64,000 nucleotides of DNA. Origin: CAWKCE01 sp032127035 (GTDB lineage: Bacteria; Actinomycetota; Actinomycetes; JAHEKZ01). How positions within the stretch are numbered: the first letter of the stretch is position 1; the number at the start of each line of letters is the position of its first letter. This document shows, piece by piece, positions 48,051-56,173 of the stretch. The stretch is from the NCBI GenBank assembly GCA_963848085.1, contig CAWKCE010000003.1, positions 682,001-746,000 on the forward strand, given 5' to 3'. The notes under the pieces were generated by a model. The model did no database searches, was not told the origin of the DNA, and saw nothing but the letters and a program-made list of their open reading frames with translations. The position numbers and the translations under genes are program-made.

Positions 48051-48284
48051 TCAGAGGTTGATGACCGGGCACGTCAGGGTGCGCGTGATCCCCGGGACCG
48101 ACTGCACCTGCGCCACCACGAAGCGGCCGAGCTCGTCGTCGCTGCTCGCCTCGGCGCGGACGATCACGTCGTAGGCACCGATCAGGTTCTCGGCGGTCGT
48201 GACTCCGGAGATCTTCGAGATCTGGTCGGCGACCTCGGCGGCGCGCCCGACCTCGGTCTGGATCAGGATGTACGCCGTGACCAT
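48051..48284 (-). CDS. Stand-alone Lrp/AsnC ligand-binding (RAM) domain protein
   Basis: A 77-residue protein consisting only of the AsnC-type ligand-binding domain: 'MVTAYILIQTEVGRAAEV', 'ISKISGVTTAENLIGAYD', 'VIVRAEASSDDELGRFVV' and 'VPGITRTLTCPVINL'. The DNA-binding helix-turn-helix is absent. Such stand-alone RAM proteins may hetero-oligomerise with full Lrp regulators or bind small molecules; the ligand is unknown. The ATG at 48284 is favoured by the family start 'MVTAYILIQT'; GTG 48293 is possible. It lies between DUF3515 and thiL, divergent from the latter. Confidence 0.88.
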   Translation of the reverse strand: MVTAYILIQTEVGRAAEVADQISKISGVTTAENLIGAYDVIVRAEASSDDELGRFVVAQVQSVPGITRTLTCPVINL

Positions 48285-48369
48285 GGCCTTCACCGTCCCT
48301 CTCGCCCTCGGTGCCCTGCACGCGCCCTGTCGTCGACGCGTCAGGCTGCCACCGACGGTACCCCGAGCG

Positions 48370-48375
48370 TACGGT
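48370..48375 (+). promoter_or_regulatory. -10 element TACGGT upstream of thiL
   Basis: TACGGT fits TAnnnT and lies 19 bp before the thiL GTG. The short predicted leader would keep the GGGAGGGGGAG ribosome site. No -35 is obvious. Confidence 0.4.
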
Positions 48376-48394
48376 GCTGCGGGAGGGGGAGACC

Positions 48395-49366
48395 GTGACC
48401 GAGCCTGACGCGGGCAGCCTGGCTGACACCGGAGAGTTCCGCCTGATCGCCGCGATCGCCCGACGGCTGCCGTCCGGGCCGGGGGTTCTGGTCGGCAGCG
48501 GCGACGATGCCGCGGTCGTCCGGGCGCCCGACGGCAGGGTGGTCGTCACCACCGACGTGCTGGTGGACGGGGTCCACTTCCGCTCCGACTGGTGCAGCGC
48601 CCACGACATCGGCCGCCGGTCCGCCGCCGCCAGCCTGGCCGACGTCGCCGCCATGGGCGCCCGCGCAACGGCCCTGGTGGTCGCGCTGACCGCTCCCGGC
48701 GACACCGAGGCTGCCTGGGTGCTCCGCCTGGCGGACGGGCTGCGAGACGAGGCCGCCGAGTGTGGTGCCTTCGTCGTGGGTGGTGACCTGGCCCGCAGCG
48801 ACCGGTTGTCGGTAGCGGTCACGGCGCTCGGCGACCTCGACGGCCGCGAGCCCGTCACGCGGTCCGGCGCCCGACCGGGGGACGTCGTCGCCGTGGCGGG
48901 CCGGCTCGGGTGGGCGGCGGCGGGACAGGCGGTCCTGTCGCGGGGGTTCGCCTCGCCGCGATCGGTGGTGCAGGCCTATCGCGTGCCCGAGCCGCCCTAC
49001 GCGGCGGGCGTTTCGGCTGCGGAGGCCGGTGCGACCGCCCTGTGCGACGTGAGCGACGGCCTCCTGGCCGACCTTGGGCACATCGCTGACGCCAGCCAGG
49101 TGAGCATGGACCTCGCTGCAGCGAGTCTGGACGTGGCCCAGCCGGTCGCTGCCGTGGCGGCCGCCTACGGCAAGCAGGCGCTGGGGTGGGTGCTGACCGG
49201 CGGAGACGACCACGCCCTGGTGGCGACCTTCCCCCCGGACGTCGATCTCCCGAGCGGGTTCGCGGTCATCGGAGCGGTGGTCGAACCGGAGGGAGACGGC
49301 CCGACCGTGACGGTCGACGGGCAGGCCTGGCCCGATCCGGCCGGGCACGAGCACTTCCGTCGGTGA
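48395..49366 (+). CDS. thiL: Thiamine-monophosphate kinase
   Basis: A 323-residue kinase that makes thiamine diphosphate, the cofactor of IlvB among others. 'GEFRLIAAIARRL' begins the protein. The ATP/Mg-binding segments are 'VGSGDDAAVVRAPDGR', 'TTDVLVDGVHFR' and 'CDVSDGLLADLGHI', with 'LTGGDDHALVATF' near the end, matching the AIRS/ThiL fold. GTG 48395 has a purine-rich ribosome site 5-15 bp upstream. In Mtb thiL occupies the same place near rpmB and recG. Confidence 0.96.
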   Translation: MTEPDAGSLADTGEFRLIAAIARRLPSGPGVLVGSGDDAAVVRAPDGRVVVTTDVLVDGVHFRSDWCSAHDIGRRSAAASLADVAAMGARATALVVALTAPGDTEAAWVLRLADGLRDEAAECGAFVVGGDLARSDRLSVAVTALGDLDGREPVTRSGARPGDVVAVAGRLGWAAAGQAVLSRGFASPRSVVQAYRVPEPPYAAGVSAAEAGATALCDVSDGLLADLGHIADASQVSMDLAAASLDVAQPVAAVAAAYGKQALGWVLTGGDDHALVATFPPDVDLPSGFAVIGAVVEPEGDGPTVTVDGQAWPDPAGHEHFRR

Positions 49367-49394
49367 GCGGGACTCCCCGCTGCGCCGCGAGGGG

Positions 49395-49580
49395 TCAGCG
49401 GGCGACCTTGCCGGCCTTGATGCACGAGGTGCACACGTTGAGCTTGGTCGGGGTCCCGCCGACGGTGGTCCGCACGGTCTGGATGTTCGGGTTCCAGCGG
49501 CGCGGGGTCCGGCGGTGCGAGTGCGAGATGCTGTTGCCGAAGCCAGGGCCCTTGCCGCAGACGTCGCAGTTGGCAGGCAC
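49395..49580 (-). CDS. rpmB: 50S ribosomal protein L28 (zinc-binding form)
   Basis: A 61-residue ribosomal protein: 'VPANCDVCGKGPGFGNSISH', 'RRWNPNIQTV' and 'LNVCTSCIKAGKV'. The two CxxC pairs mark the zinc-dependent C+ form, whose zinc-free paralogue usually lies in a Zur regulon elsewhere. The start is GTG 49580 with AGGAGTCACC upstream. It is divergent from the DAK2 gene, with 212 bp between that hold promoters only. Confidence 0.96.
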   Translation of the reverse strand: MPANCDVCGKGPGFGNSISHSHRRTPRRWNPNIQTVRTTVGGTPTKLNVCTSCIKAGKVAR

Positions 49581-49737
49581 GGTGACTCCTCAAAGACTGG
49601 GGCGGCGGTGACGGCGGGACCAGGGCCGAGGCGCCGGGCTCCGGTGCCGGGCGCGCGCCGGACGGACAACCAGGGCAGGTTACCGGACCGGCGCCAGCCA
49701 TCGCCAATCGACGACGCCGCGGCACCGTCCCGGCGGT

Positions 49738-49743
49738 TAGGCT
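49738..49743 (+). promoter_or_regulatory. -10 element TAGGCT upstream of the DAK2-recG operon
   Basis: TAGGCT fits TAnnnT and lies 49 bp before the GTG at 49793. A leader of about 43 nt with GAGGAG is expected. No clear -35. On the other strand, TAACCT (49677-49682, complement) with TTGGCG 19 bp upstream could serve rpmB. Confidence 0.4.
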
Positions 49744-49792
49744 GCGAGGGCCGTGAGGAGGGGAGCGCGGAGCCACGAGCGAGGAGTCGACT

Positions 49793-51418
49793 GTGACCGC
49801 CCATCGCGAGACGCTGGCCGTCCTGGACGCCGCGGCCCTGCGTCAGTGGTGCCGCGACGGTGCTCGCGCCCTGGGCCTGGCCCGGGCGGAGATCGACGCG
49901 TTGAACGTCTTCCCGGTTCCGGACGGGGACACTGGGACGAACCTGTTCCTGACGATCGAGGCAGCCGCGGACGCGGTCGAGGACAGCGCGGGCATGGCCC
50001 TCCAGGGCGACGACGTGGGCGCGACCGCGCTGGCGCTGGCCAGGGGGGCGCTGCTGGGGGCCCGCGGCAACTCCGGGGTCATCGTGTCCCAGATGCTGCG
50101 CGGCCTGGCGGAGACGGTGGCCGGCGCGTCCCCGTCAGCGGCCGCCGCGGACGTCTTCCACCGCGGCCTGGTCCGGGCAGCCGACCTTGCCTACGCGGCA
50201 GTCGCCCGCCCGGTCGAGGGGACCGTGCTGACCGTCGCCCGCGCGGCGGCGCAGGCCGCTGAGTCCGCCGCCGGGGCATCCCTCGCCGAGGCGGTGCGAG
50301 CTGCTGCCAGCGGCGCACGCACGGCTCTGGAGCTGACGCCCGACCAACTGGAGGTCCTGGCGCGAGCCGGGGTCGTCGACGCCGGTGGGCGTGGGCTCGT
50401 GGTCCTGCTGGAGGCACTTGAGTCAGTCGTGACCGGCGTGGAGCAGCAGTCCGGTGACCGCGACGCCCGCCCCGTCCGCCCGGTGCGGGCCGGCCCGGAC
50501 TGGGACCCGTCGACGTTCGAGGGACCGGCTTTCGAGGTGATGTACCTGCTCGAGGCAGACGACGATGTCATCCCGATCCTGCAGGACACCCTCGGGGGCA
50601 TGGGGGACTCCCTCGTGGTCGTCGGCGGCGACCGGTTGTGGAACGTCCACGTGCACGTCGACGAACCGGGGCCGGCCGTGGAGGCCGGGGTGGTCGCCGG
50701 CCGGCCGTACCGCATCCGCATCACTTCGCTCGAGACACCCGCAGCGCGGGTGCCCTCGGGCCGCGGCATCGTCGCGGTGGCGCCGGGAGCCGGGCTGGCC
50801 GCCCTCCTGGAGTCCGTCGGGGCGGCCGTCGTAGCCGGGGGGGCCGGACGACGACCCTCGCCCGCGGACCTGCTGGCCGCCATGCGGCAGTCCGGCGCCT
50901 CCGAGGTCGTCCTGCTGCCGAACGACAAGGACAGCCTCGCGGTGGCCGAGGCGGCGGCCGCGGAGGGTCGGGCCCTCGGGCTCCGGGTCGGTCTCATCCC
51001 GACGCGGGCACCGGTGCAGTCGTTGGCTGCACTCGCCGTCCACGACCGCTCGCGCGGCTTCGACGACGACGTCGTCACCATGACGGCCGCCGCCCGGTCG
51101 ACCCGCTACGCCGAGGTCACCGTGGCGGTCCGGGAGGCGATGACGAGCGCCGGAGTCTGCGAGCCCGGCGATGTCCTGGGGTTGATCGAGGACGACGTCG
51201 TGGTGATCGGCGACTCCGTCGAAAGCGTCGCGTCGGACGTGCTGGAGCGGATGCTCGCGCTGGGGGGCGAGCTGGTCACGCTGGTGCGGGGCGAGGACGC
51301 CGACTCCTCCCTCATCGACATGGTCACCGCGCGCCTGCAGCGCACCCGACCGGACGTCGAGGTCGTTGCCTACGACGGCGGGCAGCCTCACTACCCCCTG
51401 CTGATCGGCGTCGAGTGA
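49793..51418 (+). CDS. DAK2-domain protein (FakA-like fatty acid kinase)
   Basis: A 541-residue protein. The N-terminal DhaL/DAK2 domain carries the ATP/Mg loop 'NVFPVPDGDTGTNLFLT' and 'GARGNSGVIVSQMLRG'. A middle region starts at about 245 ('FEVMYLLEADDD', 'LVVVGGDRLWNVHVH'), and a C-terminal DUF1949/FakA-type domain has 'LLPNDKDSLAVAEAA' and 'VSLIPTRAPVQSLAAL'-like 'LIPTRAPVQSLAAL'. The layout equals FakA of Firmicutes, which phosphorylates fatty acids bound by a DegV/FakB protein. No FakB is in the window. The stop overlaps recG by 4 bp, a linkage conserved in many Gram-positives. Confidence 0.9.
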   Translation: MTAHRETLAVLDAAALRQWCRDGARALGLARAEIDALNVFPVPDGDTGTNLFLTIEAAADAVEDSAGMALQGDDVGATALALARGALLGARGNSGVIVSQMLRGLAETVAGASPSAAAADVFHRGLVRAADLAYAAVARPVEGTVLTVARAAAQAAESAAGASLAEAVRAAASGARTALELTPDQLEVLARAGVVDAGGRGLVVLLEALESVVTGVEQQSGDRDARPVRPVRAGPDWDPSTFEGPAFEVMYLLEADDDVIPILQDTLGGMGDSLVVVGGDRLWNVHVHVDEPGPAVEAGVVAGRPYRIRITSLETPAARVPSGRGIVAVAPGAGLAALLESVGAAVVAGGAGRRPSPADLLAAMRQSGASEVVLLPNDKDSLAVAEAAAAEGRALGLRVGLIPTRAPVQSLAALAVHDRSRGFDDDVVTMTAAARSTRYAEVTVAVREAMTSAGVCEPGDVLGLIEDDVVVIGDSVESVASDVLERMLALGGELVTLVRGEDADSSLIDMVTARLQRTRPDVEVVAYDGGQPHYPLLIGVE

Positions 51419-53634
51419 CCGAGGGTCTCGACCCGCTGGGTAGCCGGCTCCGCGACCTCGTCGGTGACCGGACCGCCAAGGTGCTCGACCGCGGGCTGGG
51501 GCTGCACACCGTGGGCGACCTCCTCGGGCACCTCCCGCGCCGGTACGCCGAGCGCGGGGAGCTGACCGATCTGTCGTCGCTGCGGGTGGACGACGAGGTC
51601 ACGGTCGTCGCCGACGTGATGGATGTCTCGTCCCGGCGCATGCGGCACCGGAAGGGGACCGTGCTCGAGGTCGTTGTGGGCGACGGCCGCGGCCGTCTGG
51701 TCCTGACGTTCTTCAACCAGGCCTGGCGGGAGCGTCAGCTGCGGGTCGGACAGCGCGGGCTGTTCTCGGGCAAGGTCGGCGACTTCAAGGGCAAGCGACA
51801 GCTGGCCCATCCGGACTACCTGATGCTTGACCCGACCGATCCCGGTGGGACCGACGGCCCGGCCGACAGCGGGCAGCCGGAGGACGCCGACCTCGCCGAG
51901 ACCTTCGCCCGCGCGCTGATCCCGGTCTACCCGGCGACCTCCGCCTTACCGTCCTGGAAGGTCGCGCAGTGCCTGCGCATCGCCCTGGACGGCCTGGGAG
52001 AGGTCCCCGACCCGGTGCCGCCCGCTGTCCGGCTGGGCCGGGGGCTGGTCGGCCTGGCCGACGCCTACCGCCTCGTGCACCGGCCGGACGACCGTCACGA
52101 CGTCGCTCGCGGCCTGGCGCGGCTGCGCTACGACGAGGCATTCGTGCTGCAGGTCGTCCTGGCCCAGCGTCGGTGGGCCAGCAGCGGGTTGCCCGCCGTT
52201 CCGCGGCCGGGGCGGCCCGACGGCCTGGTCGCAGCGTTCGACGAACGGCTCCCGTTCACCCTGACCGCAGGCCAGCAGGAGGTGGCAGCCACGCTGGCCG
52301 ACGACCTGGCCGAGTCGCACCCCATGCACCGGCTCCTCCAGGGGGAGGTGGGGTCTGGGAAGACCGTCGTGGCGCTGCGCGCGATGCTCACCGTGGTCGA
52401 TGCCGGAGGACAGGCTGCCCTCCTGGCCCCGACAGAGGTGCTCGCCCAGCAGCACCTTCGTTCGATCGAGGCACTGCTCGGCCCGCTGGCTCATCGAGGC
52501 CAGCTCGGTGGGGACGACCGCGGGACCCGCGTCGCGCTGCTGACTGGCTCGCAGCCGGCCCCGGCACGCCGAAAGGCACTGCTCGACCTGGCGTCCGGGG
52601 AGGCTGGCCTGGTCGTGGGAACCCATGCCTTGCTCCAGGAGAACGTCGACTTCTTCGACCTCGGTCTGGTGGTGGTGGACGAGCAGCACCGGTTCGGCGT
52701 GGAGCAGCGGGACGCCCTCAGGTCGAAGGCCGACCAGCCGCCCCACGTGCTCGTCATGACCGCCACCCCGATCCCTCGGACGGTCGCGATCACGGTGTTC
52801 GGGGACCTGGAGGTGTCCACGCTCACCGAGCTTCCCGCGGGGCGACCCACGATCACCACGCATGTGGTGCCGGCCGCGGAGAAGCCGCACTACGTCGACC
52901 GCGCCTGGCAACGGGTTCGGGAAGAGGTGGCGGCGGGCCACCAGTGCTACGTCGTGTGCCCGCGCATCGGTGGGCAGGAGTCCGACGAGGACACGGCGTT
53001 GTCGGACGACCTCGGCCCGCGACCCCCGATCGCGGTGCTCGACCTGCACGAGGCGCTGCTGGGCGGGCCCCTGGCGGGGCTGCGGGTGGGGATGCTCCAC
53101 GGCCGTCTGCCCGGGGAGGAGAAGGACGCGGTCATGCGCTCGTTCGCCGACGGTGAGCTGGACGTGCTGGTCGCGACGACGGTCGTGGAGGTCGGGGTCG
53201 ACGTGCCCAACGCGACCGCGATGGTCGTCATGGACGCCGACCGGTTCGGGGTGAGTCAGCTGCACCAGCTGCGCGGTCGCGTAGGCAGGGGCTCGGCGCC
53301 CGGACTGTGCCTGCTCGTCACCGAGGGGGAGCCCGGCACTCCCGCCCGGACCCGGCTGGACGCGGTCGCCGAGACCATGGACGGTTTCGCCCTGAGCCGC
53401 CTCGACCTCGAGCAGCGGCGCGAGGGAGACGTCCTGGGCACCAGCCAGGCGGGGATCCGGTCCAGCCTGCGCGTCCTGCGCGTCGTCCGTGACGAGGAGA
53501 CGATCGTCGCGGCCCGCGAGGATGCGTCCGCCCTGGTCTCCGACGACCCCGATCTCGGGTCGCACCCGGTGCTCCGAGCCGCGGTGGGCCGGCTGGTCGA
53601 CGCCGACCGGGCCGACTACCTGGACAAGACGTGA
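51415..53634 (+). CDS. recG: ATP-dependent DNA helicase RecG
   Basis: A 739-residue fork-reversal helicase. The N-terminal wedge (OB) domain spans about residues 50-200 ('VTVVADVMDVSSRR'). Walker A is 'LLQGEVGSGKTVVAL', motif II is 'VVVDEQHRFGVEQR' (the DEQH box typical of RecG), motif III is 'VMTATPIPRTV', and motif VI is 'HQLRGRVGRG'. The C-terminal helical hairpin and the 'GDVLGTSQAGI' TRG motif are present. GTG 51415 overlaps the DAK2 stop, and rsmD overlaps its stop by 4 bp, making a DAK2-recG-rsmD operon. Confidence 0.97.
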   Translation: MTEGLDPLGSRLRDLVGDRTAKVLDRGLGLHTVGDLLGHLPRRYAERGELTDLSSLRVDDEVTVVADVMDVSSRRMRHRKGTVLEVVVGDGRGRLVLTFFNQAWRERQLRVGQRGLFSGKVGDFKGKRQLAHPDYLMLDPTDPGGTDGPADSGQPEDADLAETFARALIPVYPATSALPSWKVAQCLRIALDGLGEVPDPVPPAVRLGRGLVGLADAYRLVHRPDDRHDVARGLARLRYDEAFVLQVVLAQRRWASSGLPAVPRPGRPDGLVAAFDERLPFTLTAGQQEVAATLADDLAESHPMHRLLQGEVGSGKTVVALRAMLTVVDAGGQAALLAPTEVLAQQHLRSIEALLGPLAHRGQLGGDDRGTRVALLTGSQPAPARRKALLDLASGEAGLVVGTHALLQENVDFFDLGLVVVDEQHRFGVEQRDALRSKADQPPHVLVMTATPIPRTVAITVFGDLEVSTLTELPAGRPTITTHVVPAAEKPHYVDRAWQRVREEVAAGHQCYVVCPRIGGQESDEDTALSDDLGPRPPIAVLDLHEALLGGPLAGLRVGMLHGRLPGEEKDAVMRSFADGELDVLVATTVVEVGVDVPNATAMVVMDADRFGVSQLHQLRGRVGRGSAPGLCLLVTEGEPGTPARTRLDAVAETMDGFALSRLDLEQRREGDVLGTSQAGIRSSLRVLRVVRDEETIVAAREDASALVSDDPDLGSHPVLRAAVGRLVDADRADYLDKT

Positions 53635-54212
53635 CCCGGGTGGTTGCTGGGGCTGCCAAAGGTCGCCAGCTGGAGGTTCCCCGGGCCGGTACCCGTCCTA
53701 CGTCGGACCGCGCCCGTGAGGCGCTGTTCTCCTCCCTGGAGTCCGAGGTGCTGGCACGCGGGGGCTGGTCGACGGTCCGGTTCCTGGACCTGTACGCCGG
53801 TTCGGGGGCGGTCGGCCTCGAGGCGCTGTCCCGCGGTGCGGTCGAGGTGCTGCTGGTGGAGTCCCAGCCGGATGCGGCTCGGGTGGCACGCCGCAACGTC
53901 GACGTGGTGGCCCTGCCCGGGGCTACGGTCCAGCTCGCCGATGTGGGGCGACTCGCCGCCACGACCGCCGGGACCACGTACGACGTGGCGTTCCTCGACC
54001 CGCCGTACGCCGTGGACGACGACGAGGTCGGCCGCGTTCTGGTCGACCTGGCGGCGCGCAGCTGGCTGCTGGACGGTGCTCTTGTGGTGGTCGAGCGAGC
54101 CTCCCGAGGGCAGACCTTCGGGTGGCCGACCGGCTTTGCGGCGCTTCGGTCGCGTCGCTACGGCGAGGCCACCTTGTGGTTCGGGCGCTTTGGTACGGTC
54201 GCCGCGTGCTGA
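53631..54212 (+). CDS. rsmD: 16S rRNA (guanine966-N2)-methyltransferase
   Basis: A 193-residue SAM enzyme. The N-terminal 'TRVVAGAAKGRQLEVP' and 'TRPTSDRAREALFSSL' are RsmD-specific. The SAM loop is 'FLDLYAGSGAVGLEALSRG', and the catalytic tetrad is 'AFLDPPYAVDD'. GTG 53631 overlaps recG. The last seven bases overlap coaD, and a -10 for coaD lies in its final codons, so coaD can be expressed separately. Confidence 0.95.
   Translation: MTRVVAGAAKGRQLEVPRAGTRPTSDRAREALFSSLESEVLARGGWSTVRFLDLYAGSGAVGLEALSRGAVEVLLVESQPDAARVARRNVDVVALPGATVQLADVGRLAATTAGTTYDVAFLDPPYAVDDDEVGRVLVDLAARSWLLDGALVVVERASRGQTFGWPTGFAALRSRRYGEATLWFGRFGTVAAC
54194..54199 (+). promoter_or_regulatory. -10 element TACGGT for a leaderless coaD transcript
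   Basis: TACGGT ends 6 nt before the coaD GTG at 54206 and lies within the 3' end of rsmD. The spacing equals that of other leaderless promoters in the window. A poor -35 candidate (TTGTGG) is only 14 bp upstream. Confidence 0.45.
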
Positions 54213-54682
54213 AGGTCGTGTGTCCGGGATCCTTCGACCCGGTGACGAACGGGCACCTGGACATCATCGAGCGTGCCTCCCGGCTTGCCGACGAGGTCCA
54301 TGTCGCGGTCATGGTCAACCCCAGCAAGGACGGCCTGTTCTCCCTGGACGAGCGGATCAAGCTGGTCGAGCTGACCACGGCCCGGCTGCCCAACGTCACC
54401 GTGGACTCCTTCCACGGGCTGCTGGTGGACTTCTGCACCGAGCGGGGCATCTCGTCGATCGTGAAGGGCTTGCGTGCGGTCAGCGACTTCGACTACGAGC
54501 TCCAGATGGCGCAGATGAACCACCGCCTGGCGGAGGTGGACACCCTGTTCGTGCCCACCAACCCGCTGTACTCGTTCCTGTCCTCCAGCCTCATCAAGGA
54601 GGTCGCCGCCTACGGCGGAGACGTCTCCGGGCTGGTGCCGGACCTGGTGATGGGGCCGCTCATCGAACGGTTGGGCGCCTAG
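54206..54682 (+). CDS. coaD: Phosphopantetheine adenylyltransferase
   Basis: A 158-residue enzyme of coenzyme A synthesis, making dephospho-CoA. The nucleotidyltransferase signature 'CPGSFDPVTNGHLDII' has the T/HxGH motif, and 'SSSLIKEVAAYGGDV' holds the ATP-binding ISSS-type loop. 'VVSDFDYELQMAQMN'-like 'AVSDFDYELQMAQMN' is conserved. GTG 54206 starts 'VLKVVCPGSFDP'; the gene overlaps rsmD by 7 bp. rsmD-coaD pairing is conserved in many bacteria. Confidence 0.97.
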   Translation: MLKVVCPGSFDPVTNGHLDIIERASRLADEVHVAVMVNPSKDGLFSLDERIKLVELTTARLPNVTVDSFHGLLVDFCTERGISSIVKGLRAVSDFDYELQMAQMNHRLAEVDTLFVPTNPLYSFLSSSLIKEVAAYGGDVSGLVPDLVMGPLIERLGA

Positions 54683-54732
54683 CCGGACGGGGCGGTCGCG
54701 GGCCCAGGGGTGCGACAGGAGAGGATCTGGTC

Positions 54733-55263
54733 ATGGATGTGCACGAGAAGCTCGACGAGCTCGCCGCGGCGCTCGAGTCCGCCCGGGCGGTTCCGATGTC
54801 GTCCTCGTGCATGGTGAGCCGGTCCGACATGCTCGCGCTGGTCGACGAGGTGCGGCGTCTGCTCCCCACGGACCTGACCCGGGCCGATGTGCTGCTGGGC
54901 GACGCTGAGCAGGTGATTGCGCAGGCCCGCCACGAGGGTGAGCGCATCGTCGCCGACGCCCAGGAGGAGCGGATGCGCCTGGTGTCGCAGACGGAGGTGC
55001 TGGGGCAGGCCGACCGTGAGGCAGGGCGCATCGTGGCCTCGGCCGAGGCGGACGCCCAGCGACTGCGGGACGGCGTCGACGACTACGTCGACGGAAAGCT
55101 GGCCAACTTCGAGATCGTGCTGACCAAGACGCTCGAGGCGGTCGACCGCGGACGGGCCAAGATCCAGGGTCGTCGCGCGGTGGAGGAGCTGGGAGACCTG
55201 TCCGCGCCGCTGCCCGACCTCGACGTCGGCCGGACCGAGGAACCCGGGCCCAGGCAGGCGTAG
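54733..55263 (+). CDS. DivIVA-domain coiled-coil protein, SepIVA-like
   Basis: A 176-residue coiled-coil protein. 'MDVHEKLDELAAALESAR' and 'MLALVDEVRRLLPTDL' begin it; a long helix follows ('DVLLGDAEQVIAQARHEG', 'ERIVADAQEERMRLVSQTEV', 'EAGRIVASAEADAQRLRD') and ends in a Pro/acidic tail. The position between coaD and the DUF177/rpmF/rnc cluster equals that of mycobacterial SepIVA (Rv2927c), a septation and peripheral growth factor. The present protein is shorter than the mycobacterial one. Older annotations of such genes as ATP synthase subunit b-like reflect only the coiled coil. Confidence 0.75.
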   Translation: MDVHEKLDELAAALESARAVPMSSSCMVSRSDMLALVDEVRRLLPTDLTRADVLLGDAEQVIAQARHEGERIVADAQEERMRLVSQTEVLGQADREAGRIVASAEADAQRLRDGVDDYVDGKLANFEIVLTKTLEAVDRGRAKIQGRRAVEELGDLSAPLPDLDVGRTEEPGPRQA

Positions 55264-55309
55264 CGGAGGGCACGGGGGAGCGCGGCGGGGGCCTGGTGTG
55301 GTGCACGGT

Positions 55310-55339
55310 TTGGGCGACGCCGGTCGGCTCGGATACCCT
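55310..55339 (+). promoter_or_regulatory. Promoter of the DUF177-rpmF-rnc-mutM operon
   Basis: TTGGGC (55310-55315) and TACCCT (55334-55339, preceded by GGA) are 18 bp apart. The expected start near 55346 gives a leader of about 47 nt to the GTG at 55393. Confidence 0.5.
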
Positions 55340-55392
55340 GCTCCGGCGGTCTCGTCCGAGACCCACCCCCCAGCCTGCCGGTGAGGAAGGCC

Positions 55393-55980
55393 GTGTCCCG
55401 CCTCGACCCGCGCGACCCGTTGGTGCTCGACACCCGGAGCGTGGCGCGTCGACCCGGTGAGATGCGCGTCATCTCTCGCTCGGCGCCGGCCCCGGAGGGG
55501 CTGGGTGTCGGCGTCGTCGGAGTCCCTGCGGGAACCGACCTCCAGCTGGACCTGCGGCTGGAGTCGGTGATCGAAGGGCTCCTGGTGTCCGGCACTGTCC
55601 GGGCCGAAGCGGTCGGGGAGTGCGTGCGTTGTCTGGACCGGGTGGAGCTCGAGGTCGAGCTGCCGGTACAGGAGCTGTTCGCCTACCCGGACGCCACGAC
55701 GGCGACGGACGAGGACGTCCTGCAGCTCGAGGACGACCTGCTCGACCTCGAACCGGTTCTGCGCGACGCGGTCGTGCTGGAGCTGCCGCTGCAGCCGGTG
55801 TGCCGGGACGACTGCCCCGGGCTGTGCCCGCTGTGCGGGGCGCGGCTCGCGGACGACCCGGGCCACCAGCACGAACAGCTCGACCCACGCTGGGCCGCGC
55901 TGCAGGACCTGACGCCGTCCGGTCCGACCGACGAACCGACCGAGAGCTCGGCACCGCCGAGCCAGAGAGAAGAGGGCTAG
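55393..55980 (+). CDS. DUF177 (YceD) family protein
   Basis: A 195-residue protein with the DUF177 layout: 'LVLDTRSVARRPGEM', a four-cysteine pattern ('GECVRCLDRV' and 'DDCPGLCPLCGARL') and the C-terminal 'DPRWAALQDL'. The family is encoded just before rpmF almost everywhere; in E. coli and plants it is linked to 23S rRNA accumulation and ribosome assembly. GTG 55393 has AGGAAGG (55384-55390) at a suitable distance; GTG 55381 is an alternative. A short Pro/Ser/Glu-rich tail follows the domain. Confidence 0.88.
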   Translation: MSRLDPRDPLVLDTRSVARRPGEMRVISRSAPAPEGLGVGVVGVPAGTDLQLDLRLESVIEGLLVSGTVRAEAVGECVRCLDRVELEVELPVQELFAYPDATTATDEDVLQLEDDLLDLEPVLRDAVVLELPLQPVCRDDCPGLCPLCGARLADDPGHQHEQLDPRWAALQDLTPSGPTDEPTESSAPPSQREEG

Positions 55981-55982
55981 CC

Positions 55983-56156
55983 GTGGCCGTCCCGAAGCGG
56001 AAGACCTCGCGCGCCAACACCCGGCACCGCCGGTCGCAGTGGAAGGCCACGCGCCCCACGGTCACCACCTGCGACCGCTGTCGGGAGCCGAAGCTGCCCC
56101 ACGTGGCATGCCCGACGTGCGGCACCTACAACAAGCGCCAGGTTCTCGACACCTGA
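55983..56156 (+). CDS. rpmF: 50S ribosomal protein L32 (zinc-binding form)
   Basis: A 57-residue protein beginning 'VAVPKRKTSRANTRHRRS', with two CxxC pairs in 'TTCDRCREPKL' and 'VACPTCGTYNKRQVL'. GTG 55983 lies 2 bp after the DUF177 stop, where the GAGAAGAGGG stretch serves as ribosome site. The order DUF177-rpmF-rnc is conserved and links ribosome assembly with rRNA processing. Confidence 0.96.
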   Translation: MAVPKRKTSRANTRHRRSQWKATRPTVTTCDRCREPKLPHVACPTCGTYNKRQVLDT

Positions 56157-56173
56157 GCCGCGGGAAGGCCCGG

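Noticed and set aside
51946..53565. Long minus-strand open frame opposite recG
   Set aside because: The real gene is recG with all helicase motifs; the antisense frame has the composition of a mirror frame.
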